Shown in pieces: positions 22,304 through 34,701 of a stretch of DNA of 64,000 nt. This stretch comes from Ancylostoma caninum. Its lineage: Eukaryota; Nematoda; Chromadorea; Rhabditida; Ancylostomatidae. Both the position numbers and the translations under genes were made by a program. The stretch spans positions 496,001-560,000 of the forward strand of contig JBAJFG010000109.1 of NCBI GenBank assembly GCA_037903475.1, read 5' to 3'. Position 1 is the stretch's first letter; every line of letters begins with the position of its first letter. Under the pieces are notes generated by a model. That model ran no database searches. It was given only the letters and a program-made list of their open reading frames with translations, and was not told where the DNA came from.

Positions 22304-24652
22304 CTGGAATATAACTCTTAATAAAATGATAGAGATGACGTAGCAACAGGAAAAAGCTCTTTTGGGTCTACGTGGAAAGAGTTTTATTTTGATGGGGTTG
22401 TTTTCACCCGGTCCGATCTTTTCACTATATGTCAGTAAATTTCACTAAATGTGAATATGTCAATGTTAGTGTCAATGAATCCTTTGGTAGTAGTCACTCC
22501 TTGAAACACCATCCACCCACTTCATTCTTCTACTCACTTGTCTTGCTTTCGTGATGATGTGATGGTCACAATGTTAGTGGTCATAAGGGGAGGCAAACGT
22601 GAATTATGCTTCGATCATACTTTTGTCCCAACATTATCCAACTGATTTCATCAATAAAAAGGTAATGATGCTCAAAGACACATCAACAACAAAAGCAATT
22701 TTTTGAACAGATGACGGATATAAACTTGTACTACTTGAGAGTGGGAAAAGGTACAACTCCAATGATTAATCTCTTCATGAGGGTTACACAAAGGCACGAA
22801 TATGGACGTGCACGTATAAAATGGAAAAAATCTGGATACTTGCAACATTGGGATCCAATTTTTATGAACGTTTTAAACTTTCTTCCATGTTTTCTTCAGA
22901 AGCAATGTTCCGGCTTTGAATTTTCCGCAGAGGCGTAGATCATCATACGTACTTGAAGCATGGAAATATGTCGGTCCCCTCTTTTCTTAACATTGTAGAA
23001 TAGTTTCCAGAAGGAAACATTCACGAGTGTCGGGATCTTTGTTTTGCTTTTATCACAAAATGCTTAAAATTGACCTCTACATCCAAGCATTCTTCATCCC
23101 AAGCTGTAGATGTCTGCATCAATAAGGCTTGGAGCTCCCTTAAGCTGTGCAAATGATACAGCTGGCCAGTGTACTCAGCAGCAATAAGAAAATAGGTCTG
23201 GATTTCTCGATGATCGATTGTCTAGAAGGTTTTAATGAATAGAAATTCTCCATGATTTTGTGACGTGGCACTATTATGTATACGCAGAGGTCTGAGCCCA
23301 TGCCGCTTCTAATTAAATTAAGACGATTCGAGTGTGAGCGTGTGTCATCGTGAGCGGTTGATGCTCCACTACCGCAGTCTTCGGTGCACCCTACCACCAT
23401 CATCATTGGAAGACCCGACGCTACACGCAGTTTGCGAGCGCAGATCGCAAGCCAGAACTATCGGCGGATTGGCCCACCACGTTTTCTCAAACAACGCGAA
23501 TAGAGGATCTTGAAGTCATGAAAAAGCAAGCTGAGTTTGTTTGTTAACTTTTCTGATACAGAAAGTACAGGATAGGGACAGTTTGAGTCACGAGATGCAT
23601 TCCTGCGTTGCGAACAGGAGCATGTGGAAGTCTGAACTCACGCTTTCAGAGCGATATTCGCCAACCGCGTACATTTCAACTTTTTGCAAAAATTCTGGAT
23701 AGAAAGGGGATCGAACCCTTGACAGTGTAGCAGTGTCTACTCCTGCTGCTGCTATAACGTTCGAATATGAAGTGGAGTGTCTGCATTTTTGTTCTCATTT
23801 CTTATCTCATTTGAAATTTGTGTACGAAAGGGAAGAGGAGGTCGTGTTTTTGGCTTCTGTGAGCGGGGGGGAGGGGGGATCGTATGGGGGTCGACTTTTT
23901 ATCATCATCACGCTTGACCGTGTGGTTGAGACATCGATTAATGTTTTATCTCAGTGTGTCTTCAAGAAAGATCCCTTATCAAGGAAAAGCAGGGTGATGA
24001 CATCACGTATTGTTAGGGTTCGGAAAACAAAAAGGAGGAGAAGGAGCCACGATTTACGACAATTCTTAGGATTTCTTAACGATTTGCGACAATTGGTCTT
24101 ATTTTTTCAATTTTTTTTTGCTAATTGTGGCGTTCCACGATGCCTGTTGCGTTGGCGCACCTTATTGGTCTATGAATAAAAAAATAAACAAACAAATAAA
24201 TAAATAAAGACCTCTAAGATTTGTAAAAATAAGCTATCCGAAAATTAATGCAGGGTTCCATCTATCGTCTTTGAAGCGGCTTATGACACGGACGCATGCA
24301 TGCTCTCTGTTAGACCGAGTGGAGGCAAAATCAGCAAGCAATTTGCATTCCTTAGTAAAAAGTTCTCTATCGACCATTTATAGCTTTTTTTGCGACAGAG
24401 CACTTACAAATCACCTAGACAAAAGAGGGTGATCAGAATTCCCACACACCACAGAACAAATATAATTTCGCGGGCAGGGAGTGCACGTAGTTTGCCATGA
24501 TGAAACCAGAAATAAATTGTGAATTATTACAATTAATAAATTATAAATAAATTAATAATTACTAATTAATACAATGTCGCACCATCCTCGTTGCATAGGC
24601 TTAATGGCCTAGTTCCAATGAAATTTTGGTAACAATACTCATAATTGCTCGC
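22304..24652 (-). other. Intron of gene B (GC-AG)
   Basis: A 2.35-kb putative intron. It starts GCGAGC instead of GTGAGC after AGTGTAAG and ends TATATTCCAG. It holds a tRNA-like segment at 23697-23741 and no further exon that I can support. The plus-strand frame at 23733-24179 lies inside it and has no motif. Confidence 0.5.
23697..23741 (-). tRNA. tRNA-like 3' half (probably SINE or tRNA pseudogene)
   Basis: On the minus strand a perfect T-arm AAGGG-TTCGATC-CCCTT is followed by a 7-nt acceptor-like TCTATCC and A. An anticodon-arm-like GACA-loop-TGTC precedes it. The matching 5' acceptor strand (GGATAGA) and a convincing D-arm are not found at the right distance, so a functional tRNA is unlikely. 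Confidence 0.3.
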
Positions 24653-24720
24653 CTTACACTTGCATCACTTTCTGGAATATGGAGAACGTAGAAGAGGAGC
24701 AGCACAGAGAAGAAGATCAT
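24653..24720 (-). CDS. Exon 1 of secreted gene B (signal peptide)
   Basis: ATG opens MIFFSVLLLFYVLHIPESDA, a signal peptide, then Ser-Val and a split AG. The exon is 68 nt, the same length and phase as exon 1 of gene C, and the two exons and their upstream regions align (TTTGCCATGATCTT against TTCCGCCATGATCTT; GATGCAAGTGTAAG against GAGGCAGGTATAAG). At the homologous donor this copy has GC (AAG then GCGAGC) where gene C has GT. The only nearby GT (A then GTGTAAG) would give phase 1 and break the join. So a GC-AG intron, or a damaged gene, must be assumed. Confidence 0.65.
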
Positions 24721-24765
24721 GGCAAAGTGACGCTTGGCAACCACACTTGTCCGCCAAGGGAGCAA

Positions 24766-24771
24766 CTTATA
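24766..24771 (-). promoter_or_regulatory. TATA-like box of gene B
   Basis: TATAAG on the minus strand lies about 46 bp before the ATG, inside a block (GCGATTGGGTAGGAATATAAG) that aligns with GCGACTGGTTAGGGACATAAA at the same place in gene C. Conservation between paralogues supports promoter function. Confidence 0.45.
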
Positions 24772-26755
24772 TTCCTACCCAATCGCATCTTCAATTCGTT
24801 GTGCAAAAAACCTTTTAGATGCTGTGACGGCATCTTTTGTTTTTACAGTTTAAGGGTGGGCTGCAGGTAATTCCATTTACAGATAACATTTACAATTCTC
24901 TTGTAGATAGTGCAGAAAGATAAAATAGTACCTACTTGTTTTTGCAATTGTGAGACTATGTATGCACATATATAAAAGTAAAAGCTTGTATGAATGTATC
25001 TGGGTATGCGCATACGTACACATGCTTGTAACTGAGTTTGTATTCTCCGAAGAGCATCTCGGAGGATGAATCAATCAAATTTGACAAGAAGACCCTACAG
25101 GACCCTCCGGAGGTTATCGGCTACTTCTCACCCGAGGCTGTCGATTAGCTCATCGAGTATATCAATTTTATCGATTTCGGGTTGGACGAATATGTCGGCT
25201 TATTGATTTTATCTATCTTTCCACTTTTGCAAGCGGGACGGGTGAGAGCGTCTTTGGTGGGCCCTCCAATGTGATGAACACGACTATGGCAACTATTTCA
25301 CACTATTGCATCAGCTTATTGTTTCGTTGATTCAGTAATTTTTTTCTCAAATATTTGCTCGGGAACTGGTAAATACATCACCACTAATGTTCTTCATTAC
25401 ATTAAACGTTACATTACACGATAACGATAACTACTTTGCACGAATATATCAATTTACCGACTTTGCCAGTTCTTCTGTTTCTACTACAAGGACAGTTGAG
25501 AACATCTCTAACAGGGCTCTTCAGTACGCCGAACACGAGTATGTATGACAACTATTTTGCACGAACTTGTTAACTTTATCAACTTTTTCCATCACATGTG
25601 GGTGAAGAAGGTCACCGAACTTGCTGAACATGGACATTACCAAAATAGTGAGCATTTCGAAAGGATTTACTGTGAACTTTCGATTTTCTTCAATAAAGCT
25701 ATGCGATTCCATCGTCAGAGCTGCATCGAAACCGTTGTGCCTTGCTTGCTAAGCAACGAACTCAAATTTAAAAGAAAACCGCTGTTCAGCAAGTGAGACT
25801 AGCTTTAGAAAACACTCATTTCTTCATTAGCACTTTATTTTACGGAGCTAATCAAACTCTTTCTCTTTCGTTGCACCAGTATGTCTGTCAATGTAATTAT
25901 TGCGAAACCAGAAACCCTTTAAATTTTTTTCAGAGTCTCGTTCTATACGGAATCAGAGAGAACGAAGTTTCAATGCAAAAATGAACTTGTGCCTACGTTT
26001 AGCTTTGGTGAGAAGATGCCCTTATTCAGAATTAATATGCACACAGATTTTGTGAAAAGTTAAGCAAAGTTAGGTGTACTTCTCAAGGCACATCTTTCAG
26101 AGGCATTCCTCCACTTGAACGGGTAATTGCCAGCGGCAGATCATCAGAGCCAGGATTCATTAATCGCTAACCCAGCAAATCGACGATGGTTAGCGTGATT
26201 ATTTACCGCGTTTTTCCAATAGACTATAAGGTCTTCGGAAGATTTTTCTGCATCCCTCGAGTTTTCTTTTGGATTTATTTGTTTTCTTCGATACCATTAA
26301 TATTCAAGCAATATGAGAGCCATGTTTACTACGGGAACTTCAGCGCTAACAGTGGAATTTGTTGGCTGCCGCTGCAAGTGAGAGGCTTTGTTGTCATTGC
26401 ATCAGACACTGAGCATTGAACTCTTGAGGACCGACATCTCGTTGTGGGGCCCAGGTTAGCGGCGTCCTAGTCAATCGCACTCCCATGCGTGCGTGATTCA
26501 CGTAAAGAATCCCTTCTGGTCACTTGCTACTAAGTTGGCTAGTCTAGCGAACGTCTGCCAGAAATCCAGAGGCTTAGGCACGCATGCCCTGCACTTGTAG
26601 CTGGAGGCCACTCAGATCATGAGGAATTCATGTGGTTTATTCACTTGTTTTCTGGAGAGAATGAGGGGATAAATCTCATGGCTACCACATGATCTGTACG
26701 TGATAGCACTGAAGTTCTATTGTATGTGATAGCAAAAGTTTGCTTGCCAACTCAC
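24772..26755. other. Gene-free stretch
   Basis: AT-rich with several open frames below 90 codons on either strand. None has motifs or paired splice sites I can support. Confidence 0.35.
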
Positions 26756-27145
26756 GCGAATGATTCCACAGATTCGGATTCTCTTCAATCAGCTTCAGGA
26801 AACGCTTGCCAACCATTTCATTCAAACGACCCGATTCTATTATAGTTTGTCTCAAGCCAAAACCTTTGAATAACCAAACTTTTTCCATCTGGTAAGAAGA
26901 AAAGGAGGAGCTTATCGTGTAGCATATGTTTTTTACCGCATCGTATATGTTGTTGTTTCTTCAACTGGTCTAACATATTCTGAGTAAAGAACAATTTTTT
27001 GCACTATAGGTGTGATGAAATACCGAGAAAAATTCGGCTTCATATTAGTAGAATATAAGTATGGGAAGTTTTTTCTTTCAACAACCCAACAGAGATGACG
27101 TTAGGAAAGGCACGATGCAAAAGTTGGTTTGCAGACCTCAATTAT
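26690..27145 (-). repeat. Left arm of a 3.3-kb-spaced inverted duplication
   Basis: This block (exon 26888-26756 plus about 260 bp of upstream sequence) is found again, inverted and about 85 percent similar by eye, at 30495-30905. Shared phrases include GATAAGCTCCTCCTTTTCTT and AACCCAACAGAGAT. Confidence 0.65.
26756..26888 (-). CDS. Unrecognised internal exon
   Basis: The acceptor TTCTTACCAG precedes ATGGAAAAAG, and the frame reads MEKVWLFKGFGLRQTIIESG, RLNEMVGKRFLKLIEENPNL, WNHS, then a strong donor (TCGC then GTGAGT). The mix of residues looks like real protein and an inverted near-copy sits at 30778. The family is not recognised. The upstream intron-like sequence is also duplicated (to about 27145). 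No neighbouring exons were found, so this is either one exon of a larger gene or a gene fragment. Confidence 0.45.
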
Positions 27146-28407
27146 GCTTTCATGAATCCTAGCCCGGATGACTGCTATTAGTGGAATGATTTGTAGAGCA
27201 TGTATTATATGTGTTTTCGGAAGGGTATAGACAGTTCACCGGAAGTTTTTGCTTCTAAATTGAGGTTGTGTCACGCTTAAAAGATTGTATGTGAGTACAT
27301 TGCGGAAATTATCATCAGATATTAGAATAATAATAAGTCGCGTTCGAAGTTGTGAACCACTGCAGAACATTCATTGCCAGATGCTCGAGCAAGCATGCAA
27401 AAGAACACCAGTAGAAACACGGAAGTGCACAACGGTTAAGCTCTGCTTCGTTGCTTCATTGCAGTAGTGAAAATGCTAGTTTCCAGAGAGCTGTTCTCCA
27501 TGTAATTGGTCTTATATTACCAACGTTCGAAAAAGTTAAGATGGGTGTTAAATTACCACCGTTGAGGGCATCACACGAAAAATTCCGCTTTCGATCGGTT
27601 AGTGATCCCTGCTTGATGCCACAATTTTTCTGTCTTTCTACTCCGACTCTTTAGCAGCATTTTTCGGAGTCTCATTTATCTATCAAAGCAATGATCTAGG
27701 TCTCCTTGTGTTGTAGACCTGCCACAGGTTTGTCTGAGAGTGTAGGTAAAAAATACCATTTGCAAGGCATTTAAGTGCTCAGTTAAATGGGTTGTTTGTC
27801 TATAACCAGAGAATTGAGTGTTCCTCTTTTTTTCGTGCATGAAGAGCGAGACAATGTGCGCTCCAGCAGACATTGGCCTCATTTAACACCCCACCCTTTG
27901 ATCTGGAGAAAATTTACATCATTAATCAAATTTTCCGGTCTCATTGGAAAGAAAATGCTCTCCGCTAAGTTGTTGAATAAATACATGTCTAGCTAATTGT
28001 AGTCACACTTTTTACTAATTGGAATTACATTTGTGTGTGAGCGAATGTGTCTTTGGGCAAGAACTAGCCATTGTCAACGGAAACTCTGTGCAACTTCGTG
28101 TTCAGCAGAAAACGTTCTGCGCGAAAAGGTCCGCAAATTTTCATTTCGCTTGGTCTGATAACCACTCGTATCCGATTATAAGCGTCCGAAAACGTTTTTA
28201 TTTTTGCCCAAGCTTGGCTTCGGGGGAAGAGGGGGGCATCTGAGCTGCTGAGCACGAAAAATGCATCCGTTCCGTACCGTAACCGAGTTTTTGCAGAGGC
28301 AGAGTGGGCATGCTGTGGACAAGGTACCCCACGGAACCCTCTCAATTTTTGCATAGAGAAGTTATTTCAGAAGCTCATCACGATCATGAACATTGTTTGA
28401 TAGCTCC
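27146..28407. other. Gene-free stretch
   Basis: GGAGAAAATTTACATCA-TAA-CAAATTTTCCGGT at 27904-27942 recurs at 62233-62271, a small dispersed repeat with internal dyad symmetry. No exon recognised. Confidence 0.4.
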
Positions 28408-30498
28408 GCACTCGGCGTCTCTTCGCTCCGCACACTATCTAGTCGCTAAACAATGGCGATCATCGCCCTCCAGGGCGGTGAGATCAGCGCCCCGCACATA
28501 CGGTGGTCTCCGCAGCCAGTAGCAGATGGGTCGCCCGGGGCGACCCGGGGACACCCCTCTGCGTCCCTCTACTAAACACTGAATTAAAGAGGTTAATACT
28601 GAGAAAACGAATTGGAGTGGTGCAGCATATTTACAAGCTACTGATAAGAAAAGCCTCTGCATTAAAAGCAGCGGGGTACAATGGTTTTGAAAAGCTGACG
28701 ATGAAACGATTTTTCATATATTCACATTTTCGCGGAGTTATTTCGACCGAACAAGATCAGTTGTCCAGAAATGCGCATGAACGTTGATCAGAGCAAAACG
28801 TGTCCTATCGAAATCCTCAATATGGAGAGATTCAACTAAATAGAAATATACGTTTTAAGAGAATGAACTGAGCATCAAGCTCTTTGAGGGCTGGACAAAT
28901 TTTTAGTGATCAGTTTTATTGCGGATGTTGAACGAAAATAGCGATGAAATTGCTTATTATAGCATCGGTGCCAAGTGATGCGTCAAAATACAGTCTTCTC
29001 ATGAAAGTTCATTAATTTAGAAAGCTTTCCAAAATGGGAAGGAAGGGGGGGGGGGTGCAGTCCAAGAATGCACAAGTTCGTGACAGTCGTGTGGCAGCTG
29101 AAGCAAGATGTCAGCTCGAAATCAGACATCGAAAATTTAACCAAACGAGAATGGTTTTTACATAAAAGTCATTGGAAATGATAGCGCATGTAGAGACGAA
29201 TGATGTGAAATGAGTACTAGCGTTTTAATTTGTATTCGAGAAGCTCCGGGCTAGAATCGGAATGGTGAATTGACTTCGAAGAAAATTGGTGAAGTCATAA
29301 AATTGAAGTGTGGTAGTAGATTAACCGTAGTCCTTATACCAACTACTGAAGTATCATTCCCAGAAGCATATTGCCGCAGGGCCTGTGAGGCTAGTAGTGT
29401 AATGTCGAGGGCTACTAATCAGCATCCGTGAAGGTCATGGCAACCCTTCAGGTATCTCCTTTTTACATACGGGATTGGAGAGGCCGCAAAGTGTTAACTC
29501 AGAGTAATTATTCTTTGACTGTAGAGTAAGATGACGATCAATAAGAGGTAGTGATCGGGTTAAGATCACCGAATCAATTTAAGAGTTATGCCTCCTTTAT
29601 TGTTTTTGTAATCTCTTCACTCAGCTGCTTTCTTTGGATTTCATATTTTCTTCCCACATAGCTTTTGGGACTCACCAGTGGCTACGTGTTAGCATTGCGC
29701 AAAATTGTTGCAATTTGGACAAATTTTCGAGGCCTGATTTTGAGCTGACATCTCACTTCAGCTGCCACACGACTGTCACGAACTTGTGCATTCTTGGACT
29801 GCACCCCCCCTTCCTTCCCATTTTGGAAAGCTTTCTAAATTAATGAACTTTCATGAGAAGACTGTATTTTGACGCATCACTTGGCACCGATGCTATAATA
29901 AGCAATTTCATCGCTATTTTCGTTCAACGTCCAGAATAAAACTGATCACAAAAAATTTGTCTAGCCCTCAGGCGCTTGATGCTCAGTTCATTTTCTAAAA
30001 ACGTACATTTCTATTTAGTTGAATCTCTCCATATTGAGGATTTCGATAGGACACGTTTTGCTCTGATCAACGTTCATGCGCATTTCTGGACAACTGGTCT
30101 TGTTCGGTCGAAATGACTCCGTGAAAATGTGAATATATGAAAAATCGTTTCATCGTCAATTTTTCAAAACCGTTGTACCCCGCTGCTTTTAATGCAGAGG
30201 CTTTTCTTATCAGTAGCTTGTAAATATGCTGCACCACTCCAATTTGTTTTCTCAGTATTAACCTCTTTAATTCAGTGTTTAGTAGAGGGACGCAGAGGGG
30301 TGACCCCGGGTCGCTCCGGGCGACCCATCTGCTACTGGCTGCGGAGACCACCGTACGCGCTCGTAGCACCGCAACGGATGGTGATAATCTTCCATTCCTC
30401 AATGCTGGAAGATGATCGCGTGGGCGATCATCGCCCCAAATGTGGCGACGAGTTGTGCAGGCAGCTGATCTCACTGCCATGACACTTTATGCGGGCCC
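28408..30498. mobile_element. GTAGTAAAGTG-type MITE, left-truncated, split by a foldback element
   Basis: The outer parts (28408-28500 and 30354-30498) are contiguous in the related copy at 60550-60782 (CTCGGCGTCTCTTCG-CCCGC through GACACTTTA-T-GGGCC). Here they are separated by the 28501-30353 foldback with a TA duplication. Confidence 0.65.
28501..30353. mobile_element. Large foldback element (arms about 650 bp)
   Basis: It begins CGGTGGTCTCCGCAGCCAGT and ends with its reverse complement, with TA on both sides (28499-28500, 30354-30355). The left arm runs to about 29150 and the right arm starts near 29700, with a loop of about 550 bp. Arms are near-identical over long tracts (CTGCGTCCCTCTACTAAAC, CATTAAAAGCAGCGGGGTAC). 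A conserved 70-codon frame occurs in both arms but matches no transposase I know. The TA duplication suggests Tc1/mariner-type mobilisation. Confidence 0.75.
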
Positions 30499-30905
30499 AG
30501 GTCTGCAAACCATCTTTTATATCGTGCCCTTCCTAACAAAATCTCTGTTGGGTTGTTGAAAGAAAAAGCTTCCCATACTTTCCATTCACTACGTACATAA
30601 AGGCTGGCCAATCTTCCACTTATCTAAAGCCAAATTTTTCTCCATATTCCATCACACCTATAGTCCAAAAAATTGTTGTTTACTCAGAACATTCAGACCA
30701 GTTGAGGAAACAACAACATAAGCGATGCGGTAACAAACATATTATACACGATAAGCTCCTCCTTTTCTTCTTACCAGATGGAAAAGGTTTGGTTATTCGA
30801 ATTTAAAGGTTATGGCTTGAGACAAACTATAATAGAATCGGTTCGTTTGGTTGAGATGGTTGGCAAGATTTACCTGAAGCTGACTGAAGAAAATCTGAAT
30901 CTGTG
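30495..30905 (+). pseudogene. Inverted partial copy of the 26.7-27.1 kb exon region
   Basis: Includes TTCTTACCAG and a frame MEKVWLFEFKGYGLRQTII, then ESVRLVEMVGKIYLKLTEEN, diverging after NLNLW where the donor of the other copy should be. An extra codon pair and several replacements are present. The donor is lost, so this copy looks dead. Confidence 0.55.
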
Positions 30906-31794
<889 letters not shown>

Positions 31795-31822
31795 CTGTGG
31801 ATATATATATATATATATCATA

Positions 31823-31854
<32 letters not shown>

Positions 31855-31857
<3 letters not shown>

Positions 31858-32133
31858 TGGCGGACGCAGAAAGTGGGCGGGAGGGGGGGCGTGGGAAGAA
31901 AAGTGGGGTCTCCGCCGTTTTGGGGACCCAGACGGAAAATAAAATTAATAATAATATTAATTATAATAATAAACAATAAATAAAAAATATATTAAAAATA
32001 ATAATAAAAATAAACAATTAAAAATAAAATAACACAAGATTTTTATTTGTATTGTAAAGTAATTTCGAAAATTTGGCGACCCATTCTCGGGGGGGGCGCG
32101 CCCCCCCCCCCGCCCCCCCTGCGTCCGCCACTG
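31855..32133. mobile_element. CAGTGGCGGACGCAG-type MITE in the (AT)n tract
   Basis: The left end CAGTGGCGGACGCAG is the exact reverse complement of the right end CTGCGTCCGCCACTG, flanked by TAT/ATA repeats. The inner part is G-run, AT-rich, C-run. Length 279 bp. Confidence 0.8.
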
Positions 32134-32150
32134 ATATATATATATATATA

Positions 32151-34040
32151 TCCTCTTATATAAATCATGGTAGTGCAACAAAATTTTCTAGAGCGCAGGC
32201 GTAGGGGTGCTAGCACGTGATCGCATGCGCTTGCTGTGAGACTCAGTTATAGACTGTGCCTCGCGAGGATACGCAGCTGACGGGGCATTCGGCCGATGTT
32301 TCGTCATAGGTGCATAGAAGTGGTGGAAGTCGGGTGCATTCGGGATTTCGCGGTGGGACCAGCGGCTAGCTAGCGGTCTCGAACCTTCCAGGCGAGACAG
32401 TGTTTACAACGATTTGACGATGCATAGTAGCAATGTACGGAGCAGAGTAGCCCCTCTGCTGGAGTTTTATTGTTAGCGCCATTCAGTTTCTGAACACTAA
32501 ACGTTAACCGTTCCGAAAAGACGGTGTATTCCGTGTAGGCCATAACGAAGGTTGCTCTCGGTTTCCTCACTTGCTCCTTGCATCATATGGTGGGGATCAT
32601 ACAGTCTGAGGTTTTGTCTGTTTTGAGAAGTGCAGTACAACCAAATATACAAGATGAACGAACGGAGAATGCATCCTTATAGGCTGTCGAGACATTTTCT
32701 GAAACCAGATGTGCAATTGATCAAACTTTACCTAACTTTCTTCCATTACTTTGGAGTGCGGAGTACGCTGATGACGGGGCTCCGCATGTAATTCTGAGAA
32801 ACATCAGGATATGTGTACACCTATCGAGAAAGAGTCCGCCGTTGTCCAATAGTGGGAAAACGGCAGGATACGGATCCATCGACGGAGAAAGGGTCCGCCG
32901 TGGCCCAGTAGTGAGGAAGATATCAGGACACGAGTCCATCGATGGAGATTGGGTCCGTAGGGGCCGTTAGTCCAGAAATGCAAGGGAACGATTCCACGGA
33001 TGGGGATTGGGTCTGCCCTGGCCCAATAGTGGAGAAAGCGCCATGATACGAGTCCACGGATGGAGGCTGGGTCCGCAGGGGGCCCATCAGTGGGGAAAGC
33101 GCGGGGTACAGATCCACGAATGAAGAATGGGTCTGCCCTGGCCCAGTAGTGGAGAAAGCGCCAGGACACGCATACACGGATGTAAAATGGGTCTGCATGG
33201 TTCCCATTAGTGGGGAAAACGCCAGCATACGGGTTCACGGATGGAGAATGGGTCCGCCGCAGTAGTGGAGAAAACACCAAGATGCACGTCTGCCAGTGGA
33301 GTAGAGTCACGCTACGCGCTCATTCGTGTCTCAGTCGACCTCTTCTTACCTGCTTCTCTGTATATTGAAGCAGAAGCTCATCAGTTGGACTATTTCAGTA
33401 ATGTGAAATTTGAATCATTTCACCTGATTATTCGCCACGGCATTGGTTACACTTTATTGTTCACAAGTACTAAAGCCATGTGAAAGATGTGCCTGTGCAG
33501 AATAGGGAGTGGCTGTTCATAACGGGTCCAAAGGCATGTAAGAAATGTGACAAAAAAGAGTAGGTCATACCACTGCATCGCAAATTAGCTTTACAAGTAG
33601 ATGCGTGATTAAGAATTTGCAAACACGATTAGGATCGCGAGAAGACTCGAAGTCCGACGTTGGCGAGGCGGCCAGACCCGTAGAATATACGAAACTCAGG
33701 AAGGATTTCGTATTTGAGCTCAGTTAATGATTAGTTCTGCTTATTTGCTAATTTTCTAAGCATTTCGCACGAGTGAAGCTTTTGCACATACAGGAAGCTC
33801 CAAATGTCCGCAGTCAAGAGGGCGTGGCCACGGCGCGGCTCCTTGATCAGACACAAGCGCTCTCTATGCTGCCTCTGGCTTCTCTGACTCTGCAGCCAAC
33901 CAGTGGCAGCATGCCGAGCGCCTGTGTCTCTGTCTAAAGCCGCGTCGTGGCCACGTCCCTCTTGACTGCGGACATTTGGAGCTTCCTGTACCTCAAGTGG
34001 CTGCCCCACCCCACTTTCTAGCGTCCCGAAGGGGCGCTAG
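32151..34040 (+). mobile_element. Non-autonomous Helitron, subfamily 1, copy 2
   Basis: Starts TCCTCTTATATAAATC after an A at 32150 and ends with hairpin GCGTCCCGAAGGGGCGC plus CTAG at 34040 before T. It is an inverted counterpart of 5036-6693, with its minisatellite at 32790-33290, and it carries a MITE at 33791-33988. Its 3' end abuts an inverted truncated third copy (34041-34701), so it inserted into or next to that copy. Confidence 0.75.
33791..33988. mobile_element. TIR MITE nested in Helitron copy 2
   Basis: Ends CAGGAAGCTCCAAATGTCCG and its reverse complement match over 31 bp, flanked by TA duplications (33789-33790, 33989-33990). Copy 1 provides the empty site: on the same strand it reads GCACATACCTGAAGTGGC with a single TA. 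Confidence 0.85.
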
Positions 34041-34701
34041 TATATATCTCGCACTCCTTGCAAATCTCGAAAGTGATGGAACAAAGTTAGGAAATATATA
34101 GAAAGTTTAATCAACTGCACAAGTTGCACAACTGGTTTCAGAAAGTGTCACAACAGCATATGATGATGCGTTCTTCATCCCGTGTATTTGATTGTACTTC
34201 TTAAAAACAGCCGGATCCTCAAGCTGCATAATCCCCAAGGGACCTCAAAGAGAGGTGCGTGAGGAACATATCCCAAGTGAGGACACTGAGTGAATCCTCC
34301 GATACATCCTCCACGGTATGCACATTTCTTATTTTTTTCTTCTCAGTGGTTATCCTCCACTGTTCCGCAGTTGAGTGAAGTCAACAACAGAGCTTCGGCA
34401 GAGGGGCGACTCTGCTCCGTACATTGCTGCTACGCATCGTCAAATCGTTGTAAACACTGTCTCGCCTGGAGGGCTCGAGACCGCTAGCTGGTGGTCCCGC
34501 CGCGAAATTCCGAATGCACCCGACTTCCACTACGTCTATGCACCTATGACGAAACATCGGCCGAATGTCCCATCAGCTTCGCATCCTCGAGAGGCACAGT
34601 CTATAACTGAGTCTCAGGCGAGCGCATGCGATCACGTGCTAGTCCCCCTACGTCTGCGTTCTAGAAAATTTTGTTGCACTACCATGATTTATATAAGAGG
34701 A
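34041..34701 (-). mobile_element. Non-autonomous Helitron, subfamily 1, copy 3, 3'-truncated
   Basis: The 5' end TCCTCTTATATAAATC lies at 34701 (minus), after an A. Sequence collinear with copies 1 and 2 continues to 34041, where copy 2 begins. The minisatellite and CTAG end are missing. Confidence 0.7.

Noticed and set aside
23697..23741. Functional tRNA gene
   Set aside because: Perfect T-arm only; no pairing 5' acceptor strand or D-arm at the proper distance.
30067..30480. 137-codon minus-strand frame
   Set aside because: Spans the arm of the foldback and the MITE border; the common part recurs in the other arm only because the arms are copies. No domain.
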